64,000 nt of DNA from Mycobacterium sp. Lineage in GTDB: Bacteria > Actinomycetota > Actinomycetes > Mycobacteriales > Mycobacteriaceae. Below, one piece after another: positions 46,284 to 55,285 of this stretch. The first letter of the stretch is position 1. Each line of letters opens with the position of its first letter. Location of the stretch: assembly GCF_004298145.1 (NCBI RefSeq), contig NZ_SCRH01000032.1, forward strand, positions 1-64,000, in the 5' to 3' direction. The position numbers and the translations under genes were made by a program. The notes below the pieces were generated by a model that did no database searches, was not told where the DNA came from, and worked only from the letters and a program-made list of their open reading frames with translations.

Positions 46284-47063
46284 ATGTCAAGGACAGTGGT
46301 GGTCGGCGCTTCCAGTGGACTGGGCCGTTGCATAGGTGTCGGTCTCGCGCAGCGCGGCGAGCACGTCGCGCTTCTTGCCCGGCGTCTGCAGCGCATCGAA
46401 GCCGCGGCCGAGGAGGCCGGCCTGAACGCGATCGCCGTCGAATGCGATGTCACCGACGAGGCATCCTGCCGCTCGGCCATCGACGGTGCCGCTGATGCCC
46501 TGGGCGGGATCGACAACATCGTCTACACACCCGCCGTCGGGCCGCTGGTCCGCATGGTCGACACCGACGCCGACACGTGGCGGCGCATCTTCGACACCAA
46601 TGTCATCGGCGCGTCGCTGGTGACGGCCGCGGCGATACCGCACCTGACCGCCTCGGCCGGCAAGGCCGTGTACCTCTCCTCGGACGCCGGGACGTTCGGG
46701 CCGCCCTGGCCGGGCCTGGGCGCGTACGGCGTCAGCAAGGCGGCCCTGGAACGGCTGGTGGAGGCGTGGCGGGCCGAACATTCCGACGTCGGCTTCACCT
46801 GCCTGATCGTCGGGGAGTGCGCGGGTGGAGAGGGCGACGCGGCGACGGGAATGAACGAGGGCTGGGACATGGACCTCGCCATGAAGGCGGTGCCGCTGTG
46901 GTCGTCGCGCGGCTGCATGCCCGGCAAATTGATGCCCGTCGAGGACCTCATCGACGTGGTGCACACGATCCTGCGCACCAACTCCTCGACGTCGATGCCG
47001 CTCGTGGTTGCCCGCGGCGCGCCGGCCAGCCCCGCCGCGTTCGCCGAGGCCAATCAGTCGTAA
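46284..47063 (+). CDS. Short-chain dehydrogenase/reductase
   Basis: 259 residues. The cofactor motif is GASSGLG near residue 8, the catalytic motif is YGVSK near 150, and the usual NNAG is replaced by YTPA. LARR after the first strand suggests NADP(H). ATG 46284 follows GAGAGGG. The substrate is unknown; the neighbouring aldo-keto reductase is convergent. Confidence 0.8.
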   Translation: MSRTVVVGASSGLGRCIGVGLAQRGEHVALLARRLQRIEAAAEEAGLNAIAVECDVTDEASCRSAIDGAADALGGIDNIVYTPAVGPLVRMVDTDADTWRRIFDTNVIGASLVTAAAIPHLTASAGKAVYLSSDAGTFGPPWPGLGAYGVSKAALERLVEAWRAEHSDVGFTCLIVGECAGGEGDAATGMNEGWDMDLAMKAVPLWSSRGCMPGKLMPVEDLIDVVHTILRTNSSTSMPLVVARGAPASPAAFAEANQS

Positions 47064-47071
47064 CGGGCCGG

Positions 47072-48043
47072 TCAGCGGCGGATCAGCTTCTCTCGCGCCA
47101 GGTCGGTGAGGAAGCGCGCCGCCGACGTCGGCCGGAACGCCAGGGCCGCCTCGGTCAGCGCGTCCCGGGATTCGGTGGGTAGCTCGATGTCGGCGGCCGC
47201 GACGTTGAACTCGAGCTGTTCGACGCTGGACGCGCCGGGAATGGCCACGACGCCCGGATAGCTGATCAACCAGGCCAGCGCCACCTGTGCCGGCTTGGCG
47301 TCGAGTTGCCTTGCGACGTCGCGCAACAACTGCAACAGCGGCTCGACGCGGCGCAGGTTCTCGGTGCCGAACAGCGCGTTCACCGCGCGAACACCGCCGG
47401 GACGGTTCTCGACGCCGTACTTGCCGCCCAGCAGCCCCTGTTCCAGCGGGCTGTAGGCGATGACGATGCGTTTCTCCCGCTCGGCGAACGGCACCAGGTT
47501 CTTGAGCGCCTTCGGATAGGCGAGCGAGAAATGGACCTGATTGCTGATCACGGGCCGGCCCAGCGCGGCGTCGGCCTTCTGCCAGCGCTGCAGCGAATAG
47601 TTCGAGACGCCGGCCGCGCCGATCTTGCCGTGCTCCAGCAGGTCGCGCATCCCGGGCATGATCACCGAGTCCGGCACCACCGGGTTGGGCTGGTGGATCT
47701 GGTAGAGCGGGATGCGGTCCAGCCCCAGCCGCCGGGCGCTGGCCCGTGCGCGCTGCTTGACTACGGCGGGGAAGGGAAGGACCGGCATGATCTTGCTGGC
47801 CACCGCGACCTCGGCGCGTTCGTCGCCGAGCGCCTCGCCCAGGATCCGCTCGCTTTTGCCCAGCCCGTAGACCTCGGCGGTGTCGAACAGCGTCACCCCC
47901 AAGGCGCGGGCGCGCCGCACGATGTCACCCGCGGCGCCGGCCGCGTAGCTGTCCCCGTAACCCCATTCGCGCGAGCCGAACTGCCAGGTGCCCAAGCCGA
48001 TCCGGCTGACTTGTCCGACCCCGTCGACGTCGAGATATTTCAT
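47072..48043 (-). CDS. Aldo/keto reductase
   Basis: 323 residues of the AKR TIM barrel: GLGTWQFG at the N-terminus, catalytic DTAEVYGLGKSE (Asp, Tyr), Lys in SKIMPVLP and His in YQIHQPNP, and the NADPH-binding IPGASS. Resembles M. tuberculosis Rv2298. ATG 48043 is probably leaderless: -10 TAGGCT (48050-48055) lies six bases upstream. The repeat at 48057-48138 begins right behind that -10, so the promoter's -35 lies inside repeat DNA. Confidence 0.85.
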   Translation of the reverse strand: MKYLDVDGVGQVSRIGLGTWQFGSREWGYGDSYAAGAAGDIVRRARALGVTLFDTAEVYGLGKSERILGEALGDERAEVAVASKIMPVLPFPAVVKQRARASARRLGLDRIPLYQIHQPNPVVPDSVIMPGMRDLLEHGKIGAAGVSNYSLQRWQKADAALGRPVISNQVHFSLAYPKALKNLVPFAEREKRIVIAYSPLEQGLLGGKYGVENRPGGVRAVNALFGTENLRRVEPLLQLLRDVARQLDAKPAQVALAWLISYPGVVAIPGASSVEQLEFNVAAADIELPTESRDALTEAALAFRPTSAARFLTDLAREKLIRR

Positions 48044-48056
48044 CCGCTCAGCCTAG

Positions 48057-48138
48057 TGGCGATCGCAAGTGCGGTTGGGCCGGGCGCAGCGGGTCGCCAC
48101 GCATGAGTCGGGTGGCGATCGCAAGTGCGGCTGGGCCG
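48057..48138 (+). repeat. 56-bp tandem repeat (1.5 copies), dispersed family
   Basis: A full 56-bp unit (48057-48112) is followed by the first 26 bp of a second. It shares GTGGCGATCGC and the CCGGGCGCAGCGGGTCGCC core with the minus-strand repeat at 1-120. It fills the space between the two flanking genes and ends two bases before the next coding region. Confidence 0.88.
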
Positions 48139-48139
48139 T

Positions 48140-49150
48140 TCAGCCGGGGATCTTGCCGAGGATGTAGTTGGCGATGTTGACCGCGGCCAGCCGGGGCCGC
48201 TCGCTGTCCGTGGTGCCGCTGGCGGACACGTTCAGGTCGATGACGACGTTGGCCTTGGCCGCGACGGCCCGCGCCGAGCGCACCTGTATTCCCTTGGGGG
48301 TCAAGTCCAATGTGGTGATGCCGTTGCCGGCGTCGGCGGGAGCGCTCACCGACATCGCGATCGGCTGCCCGCCCGGAGCTGTCACGGTGACGGTCGAGCC
48401 GCCACACTGGCGCCATCCCGACAGCAACGTGCCCAGCTGTGACTGCGCCCCGGCCGGATCGCGGAATGCCGCCACGCCCTGGATGACCTGCATCGACTTC
48501 AGCATGCTGCGCGTGTCGGTGAATTCGCCCGCGTGGTAGCCGGTAAAGGAGCCGGGGACGTAGGCGTCCGGGCTCCCGGCGGCGATGCTGCCCCAACATT
48601 CCGGGCGGTCGATGCTGCCGTCCTGCGCCGAGCGGCCCGGGCTGTTCCACGTCGGCCCGACCTCGAGGTTCGCATCGGCGGTGATGTTCCTCAGCGCATC
48701 CAGCCCCGGCAACAGCGTGGTGATCGTGTCTGGCGGGACCGTGGGGGGCGGGGGCCCGGCGGACGTGGTCGTGTCGTGCGCCACCCGATGGGAAGAGGGG
48801 GAACCGCCCAGCGTCGCCCACCCGGCCACCGCGACGACGGCCAACATGATGAACACGTACGACAGCGTCACCCCCACCAGGGCGCGGTCCCGGCCGAGTT
48901 CGCCGGTACGCCGGATCTGCGCCAACCCGAGGTGTCCCAAAATCGCTCCCGCGGGCGCGAACACGAACGCGAAAACCAGTGACAGCGTTGCCAAGGTGTT
49001 GACGGCCGGGCGGTACGGCGGGGGCGCCGGCGGCGGCGCGAACGCGGGCGGTTCCGCCGGCGGCTCCATCGGCGGCGTGGGCGGCGGGACCCGGCCGAGC
49101 GGGTCGTAGCTCAGCGGGTTCTGCCAGTACGGGTCCTGCGGGTTGGTCAC
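48140..49150 (-). CDS. Membrane-anchored PknH-type sensor-domain protein
   Basis: 336 residues. The N-terminus is Pro-rich and cytoplasmic (about 1-50), then two hydrophobic segments (about 50-70 and 90-115) resembling DUF4190. A Pro/Thr linker leads to an extracellular domain of the PknH_C type with cysteines in RPECWGS and WRQCGG forming the expected disulfide. No kinase is fused. The GTG start at 49150 follows GAAGGAGG. It probably binds an envelope ligand; function unknown. Confidence 0.72.
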   Translation of the reverse strand: MTNPQDPYWQNPLSYDPLGRVPPPTPPMEPPAEPPAFAPPPAPPPYRPAVNTLATLSLVFAFVFAPAGAILGHLGLAQIRRTGELGRDRALVGVTLSYVFIMLAVVAVAGWATLGGSPSSHRVAHDTTTSAGPPPPTVPPDTITTLLPGLDALRNITADANLEVGPTWNSPGRSAQDGSIDRPECWGSIAAGSPDAYVPGSFTGYHAGEFTDTRSMLKSMQVIQGVAAFRDPAGAQSQLGTLLSGWRQCGGSTVTVTAPGGQPIAMSVSAPADAGNGITTLDLTPKGIQVRSARAVAAKANVVIDLNVSASGTTDSERPRLAAVNIANYILGKIPG

Positions 49151-49369
49151 GCCGGTGCCTCCTTCTCGGGGAGAACCTGCCCGAAATGTAGCCGATAACG
49201 GGCCCCCCGCGCCTGAGCCGAGGCCGTCACAGGCGCGGCTTTGCGATGCTGACCACATACCCCGCCTGGGCGCGGCCCACCCGTTTGACGGCGGTATTCG
49301 TCGGGTAGCCGCTTCGGTGAGCGCGCGACAGCCCCGCGCGCCGACACCAAAGGAGATGGGAGGGACTCC

Positions 49370-49930
49370 ATGGCACACACCGTCATCAAGTCGCCCACCG
49401 ACGTGGTCGACTTTCTCGTCAGTCAGCATGAGCAGATCAAGGTGCTGTTCGCCGAAACCCTGGCGGCATCCGGAGAAGTACGCGAGAAGGCCTTCGTCGA
49501 ACTTCGGCGACTGCTTGCCGTGCACGAAACCGCGGAAGAGGAAATCGTTCACCCGCGTGCCAAGCGCAAGATTTCCGACGGCACCGCCGTAGTCGACGAG
49601 CGCCTCCACGAAGAGCACGAGGCCAAGGCCGTCCTGCAGCAGCTCGAATCACTCGACGTCGACAGCGAGGAGTTCACCCGCGAACTGACCAAGCTGCGTG
49701 ACGCGGTGATCGACCACGCCGAGCACGAGGAGCAGGATGAATTCGCCAAGCTGGGTGAGGAATTGAGCGCGGACGAGCTGGATCGCATGGGCCGTGCCGC
49801 GCAGCTCGCCGAAGCCGTCGCACCCACCCGGCCGCACGCCGGGGTGGAATCCCAGGTGGCCAATCTGGCCGCGGGCCCGTTCGCCGCGATGCTCGACCGA
49901 GCCCGCGACGCCATCATCGGCAAGGGCTGA
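49370..49930 (+). CDS. Hemerythrin HHE-domain protein
   Basis: 186 residues. Putative iron ligands run along four helices: SQHEQIKVLF, AVHETAEEEIVHP, LHEEHEAK and DHAEHEEQDEF. Hemerythrin-like proteins in mycobacteria bind oxygen or NO through a diiron site and are linked to redox stress. ATG 49370 follows AAAGGAGATGGGAGG. The C-terminus (PHAGVESQVANLAAGPFAAMLDRARDAI) is a separate helix seen in mycobacterial members. Confidence 0.85.
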   Translation: MAHTVIKSPTDVVDFLVSQHEQIKVLFAETLAASGEVREKAFVELRRLLAVHETAEEEIVHPRAKRKISDGTAVVDERLHEEHEAKAVLQQLESLDVDSEEFTRELTKLRDAVIDHAEHEEQDEFAKLGEELSADELDRMGRAAQLAEAVAPTRPHAGVESQVANLAAGPFAAMLDRARDAIIGKG

Positions 49931-49946
49931 CGAGCCGCCCGAGGCT

Positions 49947-49981
49947 GGGTACCCCCGCTCGGTGGGGGAGCGGGGGTACCC
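49947..49981. terminator. Perfect 14-bp hairpin after the hemerythrin gene
   Basis: GGGTACCCCCGCTC (49947-49960) pairs with GAGCGGGGGTACCC (49968-49981) around a 7-nt loop. It starts 17 bases after the stop codon. There is no U-tract, so it may act as an mRNA 3' stabiliser or a mobile palindromic unit as much as a terminator. Confidence 0.7.
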
Positions 49982-50020
49982 ACGCCGTCTGGGCACTCGT
50001 ATCCGTCGGCTCGCAAGTAC

Positions 50021-50536
50021 GTGACCGCCACATCGAAGATTCCCGGCGCCGCCCGCTACCTCCCCGAGCAGCGGGGCATCGACGCGCTGCGCAGCGCGGC
50101 CGAAACATGCCAGGGCTGCTCGCCTTTCGAAGATGCCACCCACCCGGAGCTGACCTATCAGACCAATGCGGTCAAGCATTTCAAGTTCACGCGCAAGGGC
50201 GGCAAACGCCGCATACACCACAAGCCGGGCCGCACCGAGGTCGTCGCCTGCCGGCCCTGGCTTATCGCCGAGATCGAGGCCGTGCAGCCCGAGGTCATCG
50301 TGTGTCTGGGTGCGACCGCCGCACAATCGTTGCTGGGAGCCGCTTTTCGGGTCTCCGTGCGGCGCGGTCAGGAGGTCGAGCTCCCGTCGTCCATCGACGT
50401 ACGGATGACACCCGAGCCGATCGTGGTGGCCACCGTTCATCCCTCGTCGGTGTTGCGCGACCGCAGCGACCGACACGACGAGGTCTACCGGTCGTTCGTC
50501 GACGACCTGCGCAGCGCGCGCTCCGGGCTGGCGTAA
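50021..50536 (+). CDS. UdgX-type uracil-DNA-binding protein lacking motif A
   Basis: 171 residues, about 40 shorter than typical UdgX. Four Fe-S cysteines remain (C30, C33, C77, C95). KRRIH at 62-66 holds the His that makes the covalent bond to uracil-abasic DNA in UdgX, and HPSSVLR at 140-146 is motif B. The segment with motif A (GEQPGD...) and the first part of the fold is missing: the chain runs from EDAT40 straight to ELTYQTNAVKHF. The reading frame is intact. Such a protein should not excise or bind uracil normally. GTG 50021 is used. Confidence 0.78.
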   Translation: MTATSKIPGAARYLPEQRGIDALRSAAETCQGCSPFEDATHPELTYQTNAVKHFKFTRKGGKRRIHHKPGRTEVVACRPWLIAEIEAVQPEVIVCLGATAAQSLLGAAFRVSVRRGQEVELPSSIDVRMTPEPIVVATVHPSSVLRDRSDRHDEVYRSFVDDLRSARSGLA

Positions 50537-50558
50537 CGGCGGCCGACCCCCGCCCGGG

Positions 50559-52352
50559 TCAGCTCTTCTTGTGCGGCATGAACTCCTGCACTTTGGTTTT
50601 CAGGCCAACCTTGACGAAGCCCACGCGGTCCTCGTCACCGGACAGCACCGCCGCGGTGGCCGACTTGAACTGCTCCCAGGTGGCGTGCGGCGGGATCGGC
50701 GGCATGTCGGGATCGGTAAAGACGTCCAGGACCGTGGGACGGTCGGCGGACAAGGCAGTGCGCCACGCGTCCGACAATTCGTCCGGGTCCTTGATGGCCA
50801 TGGCGTTCAGGCCCAGGCTGGCCGCGAACGCGGCGAAGTCGACGTCCGGAAGGGTCTGGGACTCAGCGAATTTCGGTGCACCGGCCATGGCGCGCATTTC
50901 CCAGGTGACCTGGTTGAGGTCGTTGTTGTGCAAGATCGCGATGATCAGGCGGGGGTCCTTCCACTCGCTCCAGTAGCGCTTGATCGTGATCAGCTCGGCC
51001 ATCCCGTTCATCTGCATGGCGCCGTCACCGGCGAACACGATGACGGGCCGGTCCGGATGGCCGAATTTCGCGCCGATGCCGTAGGGAACCCCGGGACCCA
51101 TTGTCGCCAGCGTGCCCGACAGCGAGCCGCGCATGTCGCCCCGGAAGCGCAGGTTGCGCGCATACCAGTTGGCCGACGAGCCGGAATCGGCTGTCACGAT
51201 GGCGTTGTCGGGCAGCTGCGGGGACAGCTCGGAGAACAGCCGCATCGGGTTGATCGGGTCGGCGCTGACCATCGCTTCCCTGTCCATGGTCTCCCACCAG
51301 CGCGCCACATTCTTCTCGATGCCTTCCCGCCACGACCGGTCTTCCTTGCGGCGCAGGTGCGGAATCAGGGCTCGCAGTGCGGTCTTCGCGTCGGCGACCA
51401 GGTTGACCTCGTACGGGTAGCGCATCCCGATGAGTCGGCCGTCGACGTCGATCTGCACCGCCCGGCACTGGTCGAACTTGGGCAGGAACTGCGTGTAGGG
51501 GAAGCTGGATCCCACCGTGAGCAGCGTGTCGCAGCCCATCATCAGCTCATAGCTCGGCCGCGTCCCCAACAGCCCGATAGAACCTGTGACCCAAGGTAAT
51601 TCGTCCGACAGGACATCCTTGCCCAACAGTGCCTTGGCCGCACCCGCACCAAGGAGGTCGGCGACTTCGGCCAGCTCTTGGTGAGCCCCGCGCGCGCCGG
51701 TACCCACCAGCATCGCGACCTTTTTGCCGGCGTTGAGGATGTCGGCCACCTGCGCGATGGCGGTGTCCTCGGGGACGATGTCCGGGTACTCGATGCCCAG
51801 GCTGGAGGGCACCATCTTGAACGCATGTTCGGGCGGCGAGTAGGGCAGCTCCTGGACGTCGCTGGGGATGATCAACGCTGTCGGCGCCCGCTGGGTCATC
51901 GCTATGCGGATCGCGCGGTCCAGGACATTGGGCAATTGTTCGGGGACGGTGACCATTTGGACGTAGTCGCTCGCGACGTCCTTGAAGAGGTTCAGCAGGT
52001 CGACCTCCTGCTGGTAGTTCCCGCCCATGGCGCTGCGGTTGGTTTGACCGACGATCGCCACCAGCGGAACATGGTCGAGTTTGGCGTCGTAGAGGCCGTT
52101 GAGCAGGTGGACCGCGCCCGGGCCCGACGTGGCCGCACACACTCCGACCCGGCCGGTGAATTTCGCGTAGCCGACCGCCTCGAAGGCGCTCATCTCCTCA
52201 TGGCGCGATTGGATGAACTTGGGCTTGTTGTCCGCCCGGCCCCACGCGGCGAGGAGCCCGTTGATGCCGTCGCCGGGATAACCGAACACGTGCTCGACGC
52301 CCCACGCCCGCAACCGCTCCAGCAGGTAGTCGGAGACCTCTTGTTTGGACAT
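50559..52352 (-). CDS. Thiamine-pyrophosphate enzyme, pyruvate oxidase/acetolactate-synthase-like
   Basis: 597 residues with the three domains of the POX/ALS family. The N-terminal Glu of the TPP site is in SRHEEMSAFE near residue 50, and FGYPGDGINGL precedes it. A middle FAD-binding-like domain follows, and the TPP/Mg motif GDGAMQMNGMAEL ... NND lies near 430-460. There is no PoxB C-terminal lipid-binding helix. It is close to the actinobacterial TPP-requiring proteins called pyruvate dehydrogenase/oxidase (quinone); the substrate needs testing. ATG 52352 follows AGGAGGGAA. Confidence 0.82.
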   Translation of the reverse strand: MSKQEVSDYLLERLRAWGVEHVFGYPGDGINGLLAAWGRADNKPKFIQSRHEEMSAFEAVGYAKFTGRVGVCAATSGPGAVHLLNGLYDAKLDHVPLVAIVGQTNRSAMGGNYQQEVDLLNLFKDVASDYVQMVTVPEQLPNVLDRAIRIAMTQRAPTALIIPSDVQELPYSPPEHAFKMVPSSLGIEYPDIVPEDTAIAQVADILNAGKKVAMLVGTGARGAHQELAEVADLLGAGAAKALLGKDVLSDELPWVTGSIGLLGTRPSYELMMGCDTLLTVGSSFPYTQFLPKFDQCRAVQIDVDGRLIGMRYPYEVNLVADAKTALRALIPHLRRKEDRSWREGIEKNVARWWETMDREAMVSADPINPMRLFSELSPQLPDNAIVTADSGSSANWYARNLRFRGDMRGSLSGTLATMGPGVPYGIGAKFGHPDRPVIVFAGDGAMQMNGMAELITIKRYWSEWKDPRLIIAILHNNDLNQVTWEMRAMAGAPKFAESQTLPDVDFAAFAASLGLNAMAIKDPDELSDAWRTALSADRPTVLDVFTDPDMPPIPPHATWEQFKSATAAVLSGDEDRVGFVKVGLKTKVQEFMPHKKS

Positions 52353-52619
52353 GATTTCCCTCCTGGGCAGACGATTCTTCAGTGCTGGCGGATGGGCGCC
52401 GGTGGCTGTTGTTTGAACCACCTGCCCGTATCGCCCCGGGACGTGCGGGCCATGGGATCGCCGCCGGCACCGACAGCGCCGCTACGGCAGGCAGCCGCCG
52501 ATAGCCCGCTCTGGCACTTCCCACACCGGCCGGATTACCCGGAATCGCTTTTGTTATTCGCCTCAACGAGCCGGCCAGGTGACTCACAGCCAGTTATAAG
52601 CTGGTGATCGCGGATTTGT

Positions 52620-53675
52620 TCACGACGTCTTGCCCAGGGCGGCCGATGCGTTGGCGCTGTCGCCCCTGGCCACGCGCCGGATCAGCATCCGGGTGGCCTT
52701 GTCCAGAATCTCCTGGGTCACGTCGGTTTGACGAGCGCGTTCGGCGCGGCGCGCCGCGGCGGCGATGGTCAGTCCCTGCTCATAGCCGGTGACGACGCGG
52801 GGATCGACGTAGGAACCGCGCGCCACCGCCGGCGTATTGCCCAGCTCCTCGGCCACCTCTTTCATCACGGCGGCCTCGATGCGCTTGGCGGCCCGGCGCG
52901 AGACCGCCGGGCCGGCGGCGGCGAAGGCAGCCGCCGCCAGCACGGTGCCATGCCACGTGCGCAGATCCTTGACGGTGTAGCCGTCGCCGGCCAGCTCCTT
53001 GAATCGGGCATTGAGGTCATCTGCGTGCACATCTATCCACCCGGAAGCATTGCGGCACACCAACAATCACCCGGTACGGTTCGGTCGGCGCATCAGCGCG
53101 CGCACCGCCCGGACCACATCGGCATCCTCGATTTCCACGGTGCGCCGGATCCCGCTCTTGGCCGGAAAGTCGAATTCGACGGCGTCACGCCGAACCACCA
53201 CATGTTGACACAACAGGGTGGACAGCCCGTAGGACTCGTGTTCCTCGGCGTATTGCTCGCCGCCGGAACGGAAGTAACCGCGATCGAGCAGCCGCAGCGC
53301 CAGCGCCAGCACCCGCTTGCGCGTTAAACCCTTGCGCGCCAGGTCTTTGGCGATCTCCGCCCGCCACGCGGGGAGGTGCGCCGACAGCTCCAGCACGCGA
53401 TCGAACTTCTCCTCAGCGCGTTCCCGCTGCCAGGCGGAGTGATAGAGATACTGCCGGCGGCGGGCCGCGTCGACGCCGACGGCCTGGATATGGCCGTTGG
53501 GATACGGCGAGATCCACACGTTCTTCCAGGCCGGCGGGATGACCAGATCCTTGATGCGCGCCACGGTTTGCGGATCGCGAAGCGCCTTGCCGTCCGGTGC
53601 GTAGTAGGCGAAACCCTTCCCGCGTCGCTTGCGCGCGATTCCCGGCTCGCTCAACACGCTGCGGCGCAGTCGCAT
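52620..53675 (-). pseudogene. Eukaryotic-type DNA topoisomerase IB interrupted by TGA
   Basis: One continuous frame of 352 codons except for a single TGA at codon 203 (53067-53069). N-terminal motifs: FAYYAPDGKAL, PPAWKNVWISPYPNGHIQAVGVDAA. The active-site set is complete on both sides: VEFDFPAKSG, KDLRTWHGT and the nucleophile Tyr in SYVDPRV (codon 289). The break falls between the Lys and Arg-His parts, so neither fragment can be active. The best single explanation is a nonsense mutation. The start is ATG 53675; no ribosome site precedes the second half. Confidence 0.85.
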
Positions 53676-53805
53676 CTTCGACCCTCCGGTTCCGTTTGCC
53701 GACTGCACAAATATTGGCCAGAAAGTACCCGCCGGGAAAGCCGTTCACACGGCGCGATCAAACGAGGTGGACATCGAAACGAGGCCGGCATCGAAACGAC
53801 GAAAC

Positions 53806-53841
53806 GACCCGCCACGGCCCGAAACGGGATCGTGGCGGGTC
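53806..53841 (-). terminator. Terminator after the haemophore-like gene
   Basis: GACCCGCCACG (53806-53816) and CGTGGCGGGTC (53831-53841) form an 11-bp stem with a 14-nt loop. In the minus direction it is followed by GTTTCGTCGTTTCG, which is partly U-rich. It ends transcription of the two-gene unit upstream. Confidence 0.75.
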
Positions 53842-53856
53842 GCCTCTGTGGCAGGA

Positions 53857-54255
53857 TCAGCCGGCCATGAACTCGTGGTAGGCCGACTCCAGGTACGGCG
53901 GCAGGCCCGTGACGCCGCACTGCCGTTCGGTGTCGCCGATCGGCGCCAGGATGCCGCGCAGGTCGTGGTACTCCTGCGGATGGCCGGTGAAGTAGCCGCG
54001 CAGGCTGGCTGCGGCCTCGGGCCGCGGCTGACCGTAGGCGGCCATCACCGCCTGGTTGGCCCCCGGGTGTGCCGCCAGATAGTCCTGGGCGGACCCCTGC
54101 ACCGAGGAGACGGTGGAGTTCACACCGGCCGGGCTGCAGTCGGGTGCTGCGGCCGCCGACGGCGCACCGATGACGCCCATGGCCATTCCCCCGAGCAGGC
54201 AGCCGGCGCTGATGCCGGCCACTCGCCGGCGCGCGACAATACTGCTGATTTTCAT
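53857..54255 (-). CDS. Secreted haem-binding (haemophore-family) protein
   Basis: 132 residues. A signal peptide (hydrophobic core about 14-32, Ala-rich cleavage zone near 37) precedes a small helical domain with two cysteines (PDCSPAG and RQCGV). AQDYLAAHPGANQAVM, YHDLRGILAPIGD and a terminal YHEFMAG fit the mycobacterial haemophore-type haem-binding family (as in Rv0203). The ATG at 54255 overlaps the upstream gene's stop as ATGA. Confidence 0.78.
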   Translation of the reverse strand: MKISSIVARRRVAGISAGCLLGGMAMGVIGAPSAAAAPDCSPAGVNSTVSSVQGSAQDYLAAHPGANQAVMAAYGQPRPEAAASLRGYFTGHPQEYHDLRGILAPIGDTERQCGVTGLPPYLESAYHEFMAG

Positions 54256-55013
54256 GATGTTTGTTGTCCTTCGAAACGAAATGGTTTTCTCGACAGAGGC
54301 TCCCGATCCTCGAAATCCAAAGTAGCGGAGCCCAACAGCGCTCCGTTGGCGAGTGCGGCGACCGCGGGTGGTACGGCGCGCACCCGCCGGCTATCACCTT
54401 GCTGGGCAAGCAACTTCGAGGTCAGTTCGGGTAACCGGATGGGGTGTGGCCCGGTGATGGTGCGCGGGGTGCGCGACTGCCCCAGGGCCGCTTCGACGAG
54501 TACGTCGGCGACGGTGTCGGCGGCGATGGGCTGAATCAGCCAGTCCTCGACGATCACCTGCTCACCTTCACAGCGCACGGCTTCGCAATGGGCGGTGCAT
54601 TCATACCACTGAGTTGACTTCACCACCGTGGTCGGTACCGGGCCGTCGAGCAGGATGTTCTTCGCCTCCCGTTTGGCTTCGTAGTAGGGGATGCCGTCGA
54701 ATTCCGGGTTTTCGATGCCCGCAATCGTCGGCACCACCAGACGCTGCACTTCTCGTGTGGCACACGCGCACACGACGTTGCGGGAAGCGATGGCCAGAGT
54801 CCGGCTGATGTCGGAGAGCTCGGGCGGCACCGGATAGGATACGTCGATTGCGACGTCGATCCCCGTGAGCGCCTCGGAGAGGTCTCGCCCGCTGAATAGA
54901 TCGATCCCGTGTTCGCGTGAGATCTCCACCACCGCGACGTCACGCGATCTCAGTCGGGCAACAACGCGGGATCCGGCCGTACCGGTCGCCCCTATCACGG
55001 CGATCGTGGTCAC
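54252..55013 (-). CDS. NAD(P)-binding NmrA/atypical SDR
   Basis: 253 residues. The Rossmann motif GATGTAGSRV is at the N-terminus; there is no Tyr-xxx-Lys pair, and VVKSTQWYE is at the usual substrate side. It belongs to the NmrA-like atypical SDRs, which include quinone and flavin-type reductases and redox sensors. The start is GTG 55013. It is coupled to the haemophore gene by a four-base overlap, but no functional link is evident. Confidence 0.75.
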   Translation of the reverse strand: MTTIAVIGATGTAGSRVVARLRSRDVAVVEISREHGIDLFSGRDLSEALTGIDVAIDVSYPVPPELSDISRTLAIASRNVVCACATREVQRLVVPTIAGIENPEFDGIPYYEAKREAKNILLDGPVPTTVVKSTQWYECTAHCEAVRCEGEQVIVEDWLIQPIAADTVADVLVEAALGQSRTPRTITGPHPIRLPELTSKLLAQQGDSRRVRAVPPAVAALANGALLGSATLDFEDREPLSRKPFRFEGQQTS

Positions 55014-55146
55014 CGCGCTCAGCCCCCTTCGAGCCGCCGGCTAGTACTACCCGGTAAATCCCCGTTCAAACCGCTTGACCGGCGGTCTGATATGTGAGCT
55101 TGGGCGGCAAAGCCATTCACGTGATCACCCGCACATTTCCGGCGCT

Positions 55147-55272
55147 GTCCAGGCGCAACGCGAGGCGGGGCGTTTGGTGCGGGCTGCGGCGGGAACGCCC
55201 TAGGAAGCCGAAGCTGAGTCGGCACGAGCCGGCGCGGACGCCGCCGAAGAGCGCCAAAAGAAAGATCAGTAA
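55147..55272 (+). pseudogene. Possible remnant of a CsbD-like stress protein
   Basis: In one frame the sequence reads AQREAGRLVR..., a TAG at 55201, then EAEAESARAGADAAEERQKKDQ and TAA at 55272. The tail has the Ala/Glu/Lys-repeat look of mycobacterial CsbD-like (microaggregate-binding-type) proteins. The N-terminal CsbD core is not recognisable. An overlapping basic ORF (55094-55285) is not convincing. A rho-independent terminator follows at once. Confidence 0.35.
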
Positions 55273-55285
55273 GCCGTTTCGTTAG

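Noticed and set aside
53067..53069. Selenocysteine insertion at the TopIB TGA
   Set aside because: No SECIS-like hairpin immediately after the codon and no reason for Sec in this family.
55094..55285. Basic 63-residue ORF ending right before the terminator
   Set aside because: No ribosome site, Arg/Lys/Pro-rich composition as in shadow frames; another frame there gives a more protein-like tail.
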